DNA of 64,000 bases from Anaerocolumna jejuensis DSM 15929 (GCF_900142215.1 NZ_FRAC01000010.1:62001-126000); one strand, 5' to 3'. Shown: positions 49,844-59,359, counted from the stretch's first letter. Notes: generated by a model from the sequence alone, not told the origin. Numbers and translations are program-made.

Positions 49844-50770
49844 ATGAGAAAACATTTAAGTGCTTTTGGACATGAATTTAAAAGGAACCGTCCGTTGTTT
49901 GTAATGCTGGCACCTGCGGTACTGCTTGTACTGGTCTTTGCATATATGCCTATGTCAGGACTGGTGCTGGCATTTAAGAATTATCGCTTTGATAAGGGGG
50001 TCTTTGGAAGCGATTTTAATGGGCTGGATAATTTCCGGTATTTATTTCAGTCCGGAACCGGGTGGCTGATTACGCGGAATACCATTGTTTATAACTTGCT
50101 GAATTTGTTTACGTCACAGGCACTGGCTATTCTGGTAGCTATTTTTATCACAGATATCAATGCCAGAATATTTAAGAAAGTGACGCAGTCTATTATTTTT
50201 CTGCCCTATTTTATTTCCTGGGTAATTGTTGGTACTTTTATCTATAATATCTTTAACTATGAAACCGGCGTTTTGAACAATGTACTGAATTCACTGGGTT
50301 TTAAGACGGTTAATGTTTACTCGATGCCGGGGGTATGGCCCTGGATTATCTGTATCTTTAATGCATGGAAATGGTGCGGCTACAATTCGGTTATTTATAT
50401 TGCGGCTATTACAGGTGTCGACACGGAAACCTATGAAGCGGCAGCTGTTGACGGAGCGACTATTTTCCAGAGAATAAGGCATATTACACTGCCGTGCATT
50501 AAGCCCACTGTTATTACTATGCTGCTTTTACAGGTTGGAAGAATTCTCAGGGGGGATTTTGAAATGTTTTACCAGATCGTCGGTAATAACGGGCAGCTGT
50601 TTAATAAGACGGATGTGGTTGATACCTATGTGTTCCGCTCTCTTATTCAGAATTCGAATCTTGGTATGACGGCAGCAGCGTCCTTTTATCAATCTGTTCT
50701 GTGTTTTGCCATTATCATGGTGGTAAATGCCGTTGTGAAGCACATTGATGAAGACTATGCATTATTTTAG
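49844..50770 (+). CDS. ABC transporter permease, LplB type
   Basis: A 308-residue permease with six helices and the LplB-type start (FKRNRPLFVMLAPAVLLVLV, PMSGLVLAFKNY). The ATPase-contact loop is EAAAVDGATIFQRIRHITLP near residue 195. Such permeases import poly- or oligosaccharides with YtcP-type partners and large binding lipoproteins. GAAAGAGAGAAAG precedes the ATG. First gene of a three-gene transporter regulated probably by the upstream YesMN pair. Confidence 0.9.
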   Translation: MRKHLSAFGHEFKRNRPLFVMLAPAVLLVLVFAYMPMSGLVLAFKNYRFDKGVFGSDFNGLDNFRYLFQSGTGWLITRNTIVYNLLNLFTSQALAILVAIFITDINARIFKKVTQSIIFLPYFISWVIVGTFIYNIFNYETGVLNNVLNSLGFKTVNVYSMPGVWPWIICIFNAWKWCGYNSVIYIAAITGVDTETYEAAAVDGATIFQRIRHITLPCIKPTVITMLLLQVGRILRGDFEMFYQIVGNNGQLFNKTDVVDTYVFRSLIQNSNLGMTAAASFYQSVLCFAIIMVVNAVVKHIDEDYALF

Positions 50771-50788
50771 GGAAAGAGAGGTGTAAAC

Positions 50789-51700
50789 ATGGTCAAGGCT
50801 GCTGCAAGAGCTGGTAAAATTAGAATGAGTTCTTCTACCAGATTATTTTATATGATAAGCTATATCTTTATCGGGTTTATGGCATTGCTGTGCCTGCTTC
50901 CTTTTATTATGATGGTCTCAGGCTCCTTTACTTCAGAGCAGGCTATCCGTTTTAGCGGATATGGCTTGCTGCCAAAGCAGTTTACATGGGAGGCTTATGA
51001 ATTGATTTTTAAGAACCCCATGACGATTCTGCATGCCTATGGAGTATCCATTTATATTTCAATCATAGGTACGGTGCTAGGCTTGCTGCTGATTACAATG
51101 ACCTCCTATGTTATCAGCCGTAAGGATTTCAGATACCGGAATGCCTTTTCCTTTTACTTTTATTTTACGACCTTGTTCAACGGCGGTATGGTATGTACCT
51201 ATATATTTTATATTCAATACCTGCATTTAAAGGATAATATCTGGGCATTGATATTGCCAGGCATGTTTAATGTATTCTATCTGTTGATTATGAGAAGCTT
51301 TGTAGCTGCCATTCCGTCAGCTTTAATCGAATCTGCAAAAATTGACGGTGCCGGAGAATACCGGATTTTCTTTCAGATAATAATTCCCCTGTTAAAATCC
51401 GGGCTTGCGACCATTGGTCTGTTCCTGGCACTGGGATATTGGAATGACTGGTACAATGCCATGCTTTATATTAATTCCGAAGAAAAATATCCATTGCAGT
51501 ATATGCTTTACAATATGCTGCAGCAGACACAGGCACTTGCAAAAATCGCCAGCCAGGCAGGAATTCTGGTACAGAATCTGCCTTCCAGCAGTTTAAAGAT
51601 GGCTATGGCTGTCGTAGCAACGGGACCCATTATTCTGGTCTATCCCTTTGTGCAGAAATATTTTGTAAAGGGTATCACAATCGGTTCAGTAAAAGGCTGA
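50789..51700 (+). CDS. ABC transporter permease, YtcP/LplC type
   Basis: A 303-residue six-helix permease; the contact loop is ESAKIDGAGEYRIFFQIIIP near residue 190 and the C-terminal tail FVKGITIGSVKG is diagnostic of the YtcP group. AAAGAGAGG lies before the ATG, 18 bases after the first permease. Works as a heterodimer with it. Confidence 0.9.
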   Translation: MVKAAARAGKIRMSSSTRLFYMISYIFIGFMALLCLLPFIMMVSGSFTSEQAIRFSGYGLLPKQFTWEAYELIFKNPMTILHAYGVSIYISIIGTVLGLLLITMTSYVISRKDFRYRNAFSFYFYFTTLFNGGMVCTYIFYIQYLHLKDNIWALILPGMFNVFYLLIMRSFVAAIPSALIESAKIDGAGEYRIFFQIIIPLLKSGLATIGLFLALGYWNDWYNAMLYINSEEKYPLQYMLYNMLQQTQALAKIASQAGILVQNLPSSSLKMAMAVVATGPIILVYPFVQKYFVKGITIGSVKG

Positions 51701-51738
51701 CCGGTCAGATATAAATCAATTCTAAGAAGGAGGTTTTT

Positions 51739-53283
51739 ATGGGAAAAAGAAAAAGCTTGCTATGTGTGGTTCTGATCCTGGTTATGATTGGAAGCTTATT
51801 GGGGGGATGCGGCAAAAGCAGCTCTACAAAGTCCAATACCCCGGGCGGTGACGGGACTGGAAAAACGGAAGGAAAAAGTGACGGTAAACTGGATACATCC
51901 GAGGAAGTTGAGCTTGTAATGTATATTATTGGGGACAGGCCAGCCGGACAGGATGCAGTGGATGAAAATTTAAACAAGATTCTAAAAGAAAAATTGAATT
52001 GTACTCTGAAAATTAACTGGATTCCCTGGGCAGATTATGCGAATAAATATCCTCTGCTGTTCTCTTCCGGAGAGGTGTTTGACATGGCATATACGTCAGG
52101 CTGGCTGAATTTCTCTTCCTTAGCCAGAAAAGGTGCCTTTATGAGTCTGGATGAGCTTTGGCCGGCTTATGCGCCGAAAAATTACGGAAGACAGTCAAAA
52201 ACTGCTTTAATGGAGGCTTCCCTGGACGGTCACTATTATTGTGTACCGACCCTTCTTTCTACTTACGGAGCCTATGGCCCTATCTATCGTACGGATATTA
52301 TGAAAGGTACCGATTGGAATGGGAAGCTGGAAACCTTCGAGGATTTGGAAAAGTACTGTGACATAGTAAAGAAAAATAATCCGGAAATGGAGCCCATTGA
52401 TATTTATTCGGCAGGTTCCGAATTGGATGACGTCTGGATGTGGAATTCAGGATATCAGCCCAGCAAAGGTGCTACAAATGATTTCCTCTTCTATAATCCC
52501 AATGAGGAAAATCCAAAGCTGTTTACTTATTATGAAGCAAAGGAAATACCGGCCTTTCTGGATATGATGGCAAGCTGGAATAAAAAAGGCTTCTTCTCCA
52601 AATCTGCCTTGTCAGATACGGATTCCACCAAGACCCAGAATGGAAAAGCAGCCCTGAGAGTGCATAATATCGATACCTATGCAAATTATTATACGTTACA
52701 TCCTGAATGGGGCTTCCAATATTCCAATTACAATAAAAATGTAAGCCACCTGCCTTATACACAGGATGCAATGGTTATTTCAAATACCTCTAAGAATCCG
52801 GAAAGAGCCATGGCTTTATGGGATCTGCTCACCAATGACCAGGCTGTTTATGATGCCTTTTTCTATGGAGTATTAGACAAGACCTATAATCTGAATGATA
52901 AAGGGGAATTTAAAATAACAGACGCTAATAATTATGCGGCCTCCAATATGTGGGCAGTCCGTACCACTGAATTTAACAGGAGCATTGCCGGAACTCCGGA
53001 GGATTATAAGACAATAAAGGAAGGCTTTGAAGCTGGCATCAAAGAGGGTGTAGGCGCCGAAAAGTTCTCCGCATTTACCATTGATATATCCTCCATAGAA
53101 ACAGAATATGCGGCATGCCAGAGTGTGCACCAGCAGTATTGGTGGCCGCTAGAATTAGGATATACGGATGCCAAAACCGGACTTGCAGATTACCAGAAGA
53201 AGATGGAAGCAGCCGGCATTGAAAATGTACGGAAGGAAGTTCAGAGGCAGCTGGATGAGTATATTGCCGGTCTGAAGAAGTAG
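51739..53283 (+). CDS. Extracellular oligosaccharide-binding lipoprotein
   Basis: A 514-residue lipoprotein with acceptor C24 (SLLGGC) and a long Ser/Gly/Lys tether, then a large solute-binding domain of the LplA/YtcQ kind (INWIPWADYANKYPLLFSSG, WAVRTTEFNR). Large size is typical for polysaccharide importers. AGGAGG precedes the ATG. Closes the transporter operon; a weak hairpin follows. Confidence 0.9.
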   Translation: MGKRKSLLCVVLILVMIGSLLGGCGKSSSTKSNTPGGDGTGKTEGKSDGKLDTSEEVELVMYIIGDRPAGQDAVDENLNKILKEKLNCTLKINWIPWADYANKYPLLFSSGEVFDMAYTSGWLNFSSLARKGAFMSLDELWPAYAPKNYGRQSKTALMEASLDGHYYCVPTLLSTYGAYGPIYRTDIMKGTDWNGKLETFEDLEKYCDIVKKNNPEMEPIDIYSAGSELDDVWMWNSGYQPSKGATNDFLFYNPNEENPKLFTYYEAKEIPAFLDMMASWNKKGFFSKSALSDTDSTKTQNGKAALRVHNIDTYANYYTLHPEWGFQYSNYNKNVSHLPYTQDAMVISNTSKNPERAMALWDLLTNDQAVYDAFFYGVLDKTYNLNDKGEFKITDANNYAASNMWAVRTTEFNRSIAGTPEDYKTIKEGFEAGIKEGVGAEKFSAFTIDISSIETEYAACQSVHQQYWWPLELGYTDAKTGLADYQKKMEAAGIENVRKEVQRQLDEYIAGLKK

Positions 53284-53331
53284 AGATAACCGTGGCAGTA
53301 GCGCAGACTCGTCTGGGGTATGTAACAGGAG

Positions 53332-53375
53332 TAAAGAATGAAAGGCTGGACATGGATGTTCGGCCTTTCATTCTT
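53332..53375 (+). terminator. Hairpin after binding protein, weak terminator
   Basis: TAAAGAATGAAAGGC pairs with GCCTTTCATTCTTA over 14 bases; only AAAAG follows, so it may stabilise the mRNA end instead of ending transcription. Confidence 0.5.
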
Positions 53376-53488
53376 AAAAGCAGGCCAAACAATAGAAAGG
53401 CTTGAAAGAGGCAGGAAAACAGCTTATCATAAGAGTAGTAAATGGAAATTGTTTCATTATGGAACGGATTTTGGAAGGAGGATAAGCT

Positions 53489-54814
53489 ATGGCATTAAAA
53501 CTTGTGAAAACCACGAAAGGATATGTCAGTGGAGTTGAAATGGAGGGATATACCATATATAAAGGAGTTCCTTATGCAAAGCCTCCCGTTGGGGAGCTTC
53601 GGTTTAAGCCGCCGGTGGAGACGGAACCGTGGGCTGGGGTTTTACAGGCAGAGCATTTCAGCAATCGAAGCATGCAGTTTCAGCAGAGTGGATTTTATAA
53701 GAAGGAATTTTATGATACGCAAGAATCAATGACACCAATGGACGAGGACTCCTTGTATCTGAATATTTGGACACCGGCTAATGCCGAAGATGAAAAATTG
53801 CCGGTTGCTTTCTGGATTCATGGCGGGGCCTTTATCAATGGCTTTGGACATGAAAAGGAATTTGACGGTGAAAACTATTGTAAAAAAGGTGTTATACTTG
53901 TAACGATTAATTACCGGCTGGGTGCCTTTGGATTTCTGGTTCATCCGTGGCTGATTGCAGAAAATGAAAAAGGACTGGCTGGCAATTACGGCATACGGGA
54001 TCAAATAGCGGCTTTAAAATGGGTCTATGAAAATATAGAAGCTTTTGGAGGAAACCGTGAGAATATAACTGTGATGGGACAATCAGCAGGCTGTATGAGC
54101 GTACAGACATTAATTTCTTCGGAGCTGACAAAGGGAATGATAGCAAAGGCGATTCTGCAAAGCGGAGGCGGGTATGAATGTGAGTTAAGCTATGACCTGT
54201 CGATGGAAGAAGCAATAAAGGTGGGTGAGAGGTTCGTGGAATTATGCGGAGCGGAATCCCTGCAGGAACTAAGAGACTTATCTAAGGAGAAAATTCAGCT
54301 GGCCACCGGTAAGATCCATGAATATTTTGAAAGGGAAGGGCTGGGACTGCGGTTTATTCCTGTTATAGACAGGGATGTATTAGAAGCCGGTCATAATGAG
54401 CTTGCCAGGAAGGGTGCCATACAGGATATACCTTATATGATTGGTTCCACGAAAAATGACATTCTGTGTACCCCTGAACAGATTGAAAAAGGAGAGCATA
54501 GCTCCCTGTACAGAAGCTGTGTCAAATGGAGCCTGTTATTGGAAGAACTGGGAAGAAAACCGGCCTATGTATATTTTTTTACCCGTGATCTGCCGGGAGA
54601 TGACGCCGGGGCATTTCATTCAGCGGAGCTCTGGTACATGTTCGGAACTTTGGACAAAAGCTGGAGACCCAAGGAAGCCCATGATTATAAATTAAGCAAT
54701 GATATGATAGAAGCATGGACGAATTTTATGAAAGCCGGGAATCCGGACAGCGGACAAAAGGAAAAGTGGCTGCCCTGCAGGAAAGATAATTTATTTGTGA
54801 AAGAGTTCCATTGA
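53489..54814 (+). CDS. Type-B carboxylesterase
   Basis: A 441-residue alpha/beta hydrolase of the carboxylesterase/lipase family, somewhat shorter than the usual 480-520. Motifs: start VKTTKGYVSGVEMEG, EDSLYLNIWTP, oxyanion loop IHGGAFINGFG, nucleophile S199 in GQSAGCMS and catalytic His in GAFHSAELWYMFG. No signal peptide, so it acts on imported substrates; given its place between a sugar transporter and a GH30 gene it may remove acetyl or other ester groups from oligosaccharides (inference). GGAAGGAGG precedes the ATG. Confidence 0.88.
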   Translation: MALKLVKTTKGYVSGVEMEGYTIYKGVPYAKPPVGELRFKPPVETEPWAGVLQAEHFSNRSMQFQQSGFYKKEFYDTQESMTPMDEDSLYLNIWTPANAEDEKLPVAFWIHGGAFINGFGHEKEFDGENYCKKGVILVTINYRLGAFGFLVHPWLIAENEKGLAGNYGIRDQIAALKWVYENIEAFGGNRENITVMGQSAGCMSVQTLISSELTKGMIAKAILQSGGGYECELSYDLSMEEAIKVGERFVELCGAESLQELRDLSKEKIQLATGKIHEYFEREGLGLRFIPVIDRDVLEAGHNELARKGAIQDIPYMIGSTKNDILCTPEQIEKGEHSSLYRSCVKWSLLLEELGRKPAYVYFFTRDLPGDDAGAFHSAELWYMFGTLDKSWRPKEAHDYKLSNDMIEAWTNFMKAGNPDSGQKEKWLPCRKDNLFVKEFH

Positions 54815-54841
54815 AAGAACAGAAATATAAATATAAGAGAT

Positions 54842-54934
54842 AGAACTTTGATAAGCAAATAGATAGGACTTTGATAAGCAAATAGATAGGACTTTGATAA
54901 GCACAATAGATAGGACTTGAAATGTACAATAGCG
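54842..54934. repeat. Tandem repeat, 23-base unit
   Basis: Units starting AGGACTTTGATAAGC at 54842 (as AGAACTTTG), 54865 and 54888, with a diverged fourth at 54912. Copies two and three are almost identical. It lies between the esterase and GH30 genes; from 54935 to 55070 nothing else is recognised. Confidence 0.85.
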
Positions 54935-55077
54935 TTTGAAAATTGGTATGAGAATAATATAAAAAAACAAATCAACGTATTTGATAAAAATACAAAAGGA
55001 AGCTGGGAAGGCTGAAAGAAAATAGGAGCAGAGAAAGGAAGGCCGCATATTGCTTCTTTCAGCAATTTTATTTGCGG

Positions 55078-55104
55078 CAGTACCACAGAAAGGCCGTGGT
55101 ACTG
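55078..55104 (+). other. Hairpin at the GH30 translation start
   Basis: CAGTACCAC (55078-55086) pairs perfectly with GTGGTACTG (55096-55104); the loop AGAAAGGCC contains the only AAAGG near the start codon, so the ribosome site may be presented in the loop. Confidence 0.5.
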
Positions 55105-55110
55105 GATTGG

Positions 55111-56454
55111 ATGAATATGAAAAAAATATTGCACATTGTAAGCAAAGATTCTGGTTATTGGCAGACACAGCAAATCAATGAACAGAAAATCTTTGAAGAT
55201 ACCTTAGAGCTTACTGGCGGGAAAAAACAGGCTGTACTTGGATTTGGAGGCTGTTTTAATGAGCTTGGCTGGGAGGCTCTTAAAAAGACGGATAAAGCTG
55301 TACAGGATGAGTTTTTGGAGGAGCTGTTTGGGAAGGAAGGCTGCGGATTTAATATGGGACGTGTTCCCATTGGAGCAAATGATTTCAGCTTAAACTGGTA
55401 TAGCTGTGACGATACGGAGGGAGATTATGAATTAAAGGATTTTACCATAGAACGGGATAAGCAGTATACGATTCCATATATTAAGGAAGCTCAAAAGTAC
55501 TGCCCTGAGCTGACACTGTTTGCCTCTCCCTGGAGTCCGCCTGTATGGATGAAAACAAAGAAGGTGTATAACTATGGCAGAATTCGTATGGAAGAAAAGG
55601 TACTGGATGCTTATGCCAGATATTTTGTGAAATTCGTGGATACTTATAGGACGGAGGGCATTCCGGTAAGTATGGTCCATGTTCAGAATGAGCCTATGGC
55701 AGACCAGAAGTTCCCTTCCTGTTTATGGCATGGATGTGATATGCGGGATTTTATAAAGGGATATTTGGGGCCGGCCTTTGAAAAAAGCGGCCTTGGTACG
55801 GAAATATGGCTGGGAACCATCAACGGGCCCTTTGTGGATTTCAGATGGCCTGGATATGGTGCTCCTTATGAAGAATTTTATGACCAGTTTGCCAATACAA
55901 TTCTGGGTGATAAGGAAGCAAGAAAATATCTGGCAGGTGTAGGGGTACAATGGGGCGGAAAGCACCAATTAGAGCAGATTACTGCCAGTTATCCGGAAAT
56001 GAGAGTCATGCAGACAGAAAGTGAATGCGGAGACGGAAAAAATGAATGGGAACAGGCGGAATATATCTTTACCCTTATGTGGTATTTCTTTCGTCATGGT
56101 GCAGAGAGGTATACCTATTGGAATATGGTATTGCCGGAAGGCGGTATATCAAGCTGGGGCTGGACACAGAATTCATTGGCTACCGTAAACGAAGAAAGTG
56201 GTTTGCTTACACTGCAGCCTGAATTTTATCTGATGAAGCATTTTTCACACTTTATAAAACCAGGAGCAAGGCTATTGGAGACAAAGGGACACTGGACATC
56301 CAATTCTCTGGTATTTGAAAATCCCGACGGTCAGTTAATCCTGGAGGTATTAAACAGTATGCAGGAGGACAGGGGATTTACGTTTCAATATGAGGATAAG
56401 TGTTTTTCAGCTAATATCGAAGCGCATACGATAAATACATTTGTAATTGACTAA
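55111..56454 (+). CDS. GH30 family glycosidase
   Basis: A 447-residue retaining glycosidase. Starts with a short beta strand region then the barrel: LGFGGCFNELGWEALKK, FASPWSPPVWMKTK, acid/base E194 in VQNEPMADQ and nucleophile E303 in MQTESECGDG. No signal peptide, so cytoplasmic. Substrate class (glucosyl, xylosyl or other beta-link) cannot be fixed from sequence by eye. Start is uncertain: ATG 55111 or 55117, or TTG 55072; none has a strong ribosome site and a hairpin lies just upstream. Confidence 0.88.
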   Translation: MNMKKILHIVSKDSGYWQTQQINEQKIFEDTLELTGGKKQAVLGFGGCFNELGWEALKKTDKAVQDEFLEELFGKEGCGFNMGRVPIGANDFSLNWYSCDDTEGDYELKDFTIERDKQYTIPYIKEAQKYCPELTLFASPWSPPVWMKTKKVYNYGRIRMEEKVLDAYARYFVKFVDTYRTEGIPVSMVHVQNEPMADQKFPSCLWHGCDMRDFIKGYLGPAFEKSGLGTEIWLGTINGPFVDFRWPGYGAPYEEFYDQFANTILGDKEARKYLAGVGVQWGGKHQLEQITASYPEMRVMQTESECGDGKNEWEQAEYIFTLMWYFFRHGAERYTYWNMVLPEGGISSWGWTQNSLATVNEESGLLTLQPEFYLMKHFSHFIKPGARLLETKGHWTSNSLVFENPDGQLILEVLNSMQEDRGFTFQYEDKCFSANIEAHTINTFVID

Positions 56455-56475
56455 AAAAGTCTTAACCAGTTTATA

Positions 56476-56533
56476 AAATCCATGAAACACTTAAAGGCTG
56501 AAGCCCTTGCCTTGACAGTGTTTCATGGACTTT
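56476..56533 (+). terminator. Terminator after GH30
   Basis: AAATCCATGAAACACT pairs with AGTGTTTCATGGACTTT around a structured loop; the tail is only moderately T-rich. Confidence 0.7.
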
Positions 56534-56643
56534 GTGCTATTATAATTAAACTCCAAATGGAATATACATACTCGATTTCTGAGGTACACGGGTACTTTTG
56601 AATGTGATGATTTGGTTGGCCTATCCCAAATAAGCGGTTTATC

Positions 56644-57333
56644 CTAATGAGTTGCTATTTGATTGATTTGTAAAGCTGTTTCTCCTGAAAAGCTTACTAC
56701 TGCACCTTTATCAGAATATACCAATAAAAGTTTATTGATACTTTCATTTTCGTCTTTTTTTATTGAAAATAAAGAATTATTCTCTGCAGAGCTTGAATGC
56801 TCATCAAGCATATTCCAATAATTTTGTAATTCCTTTTTCATACCGGGTTTAATATCTTTTACCTTATCACTGCTAAGCCAGGTAGTGCAATTATTCTTTA
56901 ACAAGTCAATCCAATCATTACCGTCACTTTTATATTCCTTTATTATATTATCTTTGATTTTCTTACCATCCATATCGTCATAGGTAAGCTTTACACCAGC
57001 AAGATAAGTTGATTTATAAGGATACCATTCTTCCCTGGGTTTATCATATACCTCTAAGGAAACAGCAGCATAATAGCCAAATACTTTGATTTTCTTATTT
57101 AAGTTGATAGTTGTAACTGGATTATTATAACTATATACTACGCCATCAGCGTTATTCTTAATCGAAAGTGCTTTTTCGATTTTTGTTAAAGGCATTCCCC
57201 AGTATAATTTATCGACAAGGGGCTGAAATCCATATTTTACAGTTGAAGTGTAATTACGCTTAACTATAAAACCTCCTGCAAATAAACAAACAATAAATAA
57301 GAAAACTAATAATACACAGAGCTTTTTTTTCAT
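56644..57333 (-). CDS. Membrane-anchored or secreted protein, unknown
   Basis: A 229-residue protein with a basic start and one hydrophobic segment (residues 5-24, LCVLLVFLFIVCLFAGGF) without a clear cleavage site or lipobox, so probably anchored with an outside domain of 200 residues. The body includes LYWGMPLTKIEKAL, an arrangement seen in small periplasmic repeat-like proteins, but no family is assigned. GAGG lies before the ATG on minus. AT-rich codon use; monocistronic. Confidence 0.65.
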   Translation of the reverse strand: MKKKLCVLLVFLFIVCLFAGGFIVKRNYTSTVKYGFQPLVDKLYWGMPLTKIEKALSIKNNADGVVYSYNNPVTTINLNKKIKVFGYYAAVSLEVYDKPREEWYPYKSTYLAGVKLTYDDMDGKKIKDNIIKEYKSDGNDWIDLLKNNCTTWLSSDKVKDIKPGMKKELQNYWNMLDEHSSSAENNSLFSIKKDENESINKLLLVYSDKGAVVSFSGETALQINQIATH

Positions 57334-57451
57334 AATATAATACCTCAGAAATTAATAACCGCCATCAAGAACAGTTAATAAGCTAAAGTTAATAAGTTTT
57401 TTTAAATGCCAACTTTTTACAAGGATTCATTATACGCTTAACTATATTCTG

Positions 57452-57505
57452 TTCAATATGAAAAAAACCATATAAACCACCCTATAAATTAGATATTTTG
57501 ATTCA
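57452..57505. repeat. 54-base intergenic duplication, copy 1
   Basis: About 80 percent identical to 59257-59310 in the same orientation; core ACCCTATAAATTAGAT then TTTTGAT. Located ahead of the unknown minus-strand gene. The rest of the 57334-57588 gap is AT-rich with nothing recognised. Confidence 0.7.
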
Positions 57506-57588
57506 TTGGAATATAAATACTCCCATCTGATATACTTTTAATCCAAGTAACCAAATGGGAGCTTTTCAATTTATGTTTAAAACCTTTG

Positions 57589-59097
57589 TCAGAATACACA
57601 GCTGATATCAGCGCACATTACGAATTGCTTACCATCCCTGTTCTCATAGAGCTGTGAGATTGTACGGCACAGCTTGCCGGTAGCGCTTGAGATATAATCG
57701 AAGGAGCTGTAGATATCCCCCTTTAACAGGATTGCCTGGCGGAAATACTTTTTCGAGGTGAAATCGTCACCCGGAAGACCGGGCCTGAACTCAACATTGT
57801 TTTCGGTATCTATCATGGAATGCAGTATTGTGTGGCTTACCTGGATACCATTGGCATCCATCACATAAATGCATTCCAGGTCATTTCTGTTTTCTATGTA
57901 ATCGGATAGTAATCTATCCATGTCTCCGGTCTCTGAAACAGAGGCAGTCAGAGTGGTTAATTCCTTCATAATGCTCTTTTCGTACTGGGCTTCCTGCTGC
58001 TTATCCCTTTTAGCGGTATGGTTTTCACTTATACGGAAATGGCTGATCAGCTCCTTTAAGCGATTGGACTCATCCAAAAGGGTGACAGTATTCGTGGCAC
58101 TTTCCATTGCAAAGGCGGCATTATCCTGCTCGGCAAGAGACAGGTTCCCGATAATTTCCGAGATATCCTTCAAGGCATTTTCCTGCTCCTTGGAGGCTTC
58201 TGCAATTTCTGAACTTAAGGCGGCAGTTTTATCAACAGAAGTGAGAATTGAATTCAGGCTTTTGGCTGCCAGTGTGGTTATTTCCATACTTTCCTGAACC
58301 TTTTCATGGTTTTTGCTGATCAGTTCGGAGGTCTGCCTTACGGCATCCGAGCTTTGGGAGGCGAGACTTCCTACCTGCTCTGCAACTACGGCAAAGCCCT
58401 TACCTGTTTCTCCGGCCCTTGCGGCTTCTATGGATGCATTGAGTGCAAGCAGCTTTGTTTGGGAGGCTATGTTACGTATGATATCAATTACATATCCGAT
58501 GTCCCTGGTGGAGGTCTGTACGGCTTCAATTGAGGTCAGCATACGGTTCATGTAATCCTGACCGGTCTCTGCCTCTCTTTTCGCTTCCAGCGTGTACTGG
58601 GAGGAGGCTTCTGCATTTTTAGCGTTGAGGACGGTTTTATAGGTGATATCCGTCATGGTCCTGGATATATCGGATATCATATTGGCTTCATTGGAGGCAT
58701 TTTCCGCTATGGTATTGGAAGATTGCTGCAGCTGATTGCACATGGAATCTATCTGATAAGAAAGTTCTGATATGGAACCAAAGGTAACCTTTAGAGAATT
58801 TCCGATTTTCGAGAGGGCATTCTTTATGGGGATAAAGTCACCACTAAAATGTATGTTAGGGTCCGGGCTTATTGTCATATCACCTGCGGAAAGATGGGAT
58901 ATAACATGTGTAATTTCTTTGATATAGTTGTTTAAAAGCTGGGTGATATTATTAAAATCTGAGGCTAAATCAACCAGAAGAAGGTTCTCGTCCTGGTCTA
59001 TACGGGCATCCAGATAGCCTTTTGACATTTGGTGAAGCCCGTCCGCTATGCTTTTGGATTCGCTGTACAAACTGGCTATTGTCTTTATTTTTCTCAT
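57589..59097 (-). CDS. Soluble methyl-accepting chemotaxis protein with C-terminal sensor domain
   Basis: A 502-residue receptor with no membrane helix. Residues 1-110 look like HAMP-type helices (MSKGYLDARIDQDENLLLVD, HLSAGDMTISPDP), the signalling hairpin tip GETGKGFAVVAEQVGSLASQ lies near 240, and about 130 residues at the C-terminus form a PDC/cache-like domain (CIYVMDANGIQVSHT, KKYFRQAILLKGDIYSSFDY). Placing the sensor after the signalling domain and inside the cell is unusual. ATG 59097 has AAGGGAGA nine bases before; a GTG at 59121 overlaps that site. Confidence 0.85.
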   Translation of the reverse strand: MRKIKTIASLYSESKSIADGLHQMSKGYLDARIDQDENLLLVDLASDFNNITQLLNNYIKEITHVISHLSAGDMTISPDPNIHFSGDFIPIKNALSKIGNSLKVTFGSISELSYQIDSMCNQLQQSSNTIAENASNEANMISDISRTMTDITYKTVLNAKNAEASSQYTLEAKREAETGQDYMNRMLTSIEAVQTSTRDIGYVIDIIRNIASQTKLLALNASIEAARAGETGKGFAVVAEQVGSLASQSSDAVRQTSELISKNHEKVQESMEITTLAAKSLNSILTSVDKTAALSSEIAEASKEQENALKDISEIIGNLSLAEQDNAAFAMESATNTVTLLDESNRLKELISHFRISENHTAKRDKQQEAQYEKSIMKELTTLTASVSETGDMDRLLSDYIENRNDLECIYVMDANGIQVSHTILHSMIDTENNVEFRPGLPGDDFTSKKYFRQAILLKGDIYSSFDYISSATGKLCRTISQLYENRDGKQFVMCADISCVF

Positions 59098-59256
59098 AAG
59101 TAAAAAATCTCCCTTCGTCACATATTTGAACTTTTATGAAAACGAAAAAGCAAGAGCTTAATTCAGCTCCCTTGTTTTCTAAATTATATCAATTATTAAG
59201 TTTATGTCAATTAAAAACTTATAAAGTTAATAATAGAAAGAGAAAAGTTTTAGAAA

Positions 59257-59310
59257 ATCAACATGAAAAATAGCATATAAATTACCCTACAAATTGGATG
59301 TTTTGATGAA
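59257..59310. repeat. 54-base intergenic duplication, copy 2
   Basis: Partner of 57452-57505; core ACCCTACAAATTGGAT then TTTTGAT. It lies between the divergent chemoreceptor and transporter genes, 150 bases ahead of the latter. Confidence 0.7.
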
Positions 59311-59346
59311 GGATTACCTGGAACTCTGATTTTTTCTATAAAAAAT

Positions 59347-59359
59347 GTTCAATTTGAAC
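59347..59359. promoter_or_regulatory. Possible operator dyad before second LplB-type transporter
   Basis: GTTCAATTTGAAC is a perfect inverted repeat around one base, with TATAAAAAAA at 59375 downstream as a possible -10 region. Low certainty. Confidence 0.35.

Noticed and set aside
54842..54934. CRISPR-like array
   Set aside because: Units are contiguous with no unique spacers, and no cas genes are present.
54685..55173. Minus-strand open frames over the tandem repeat
   Set aside because: Low-complexity product created by the repeat, overlapping the esterase end; no ribosome site or family resemblance.
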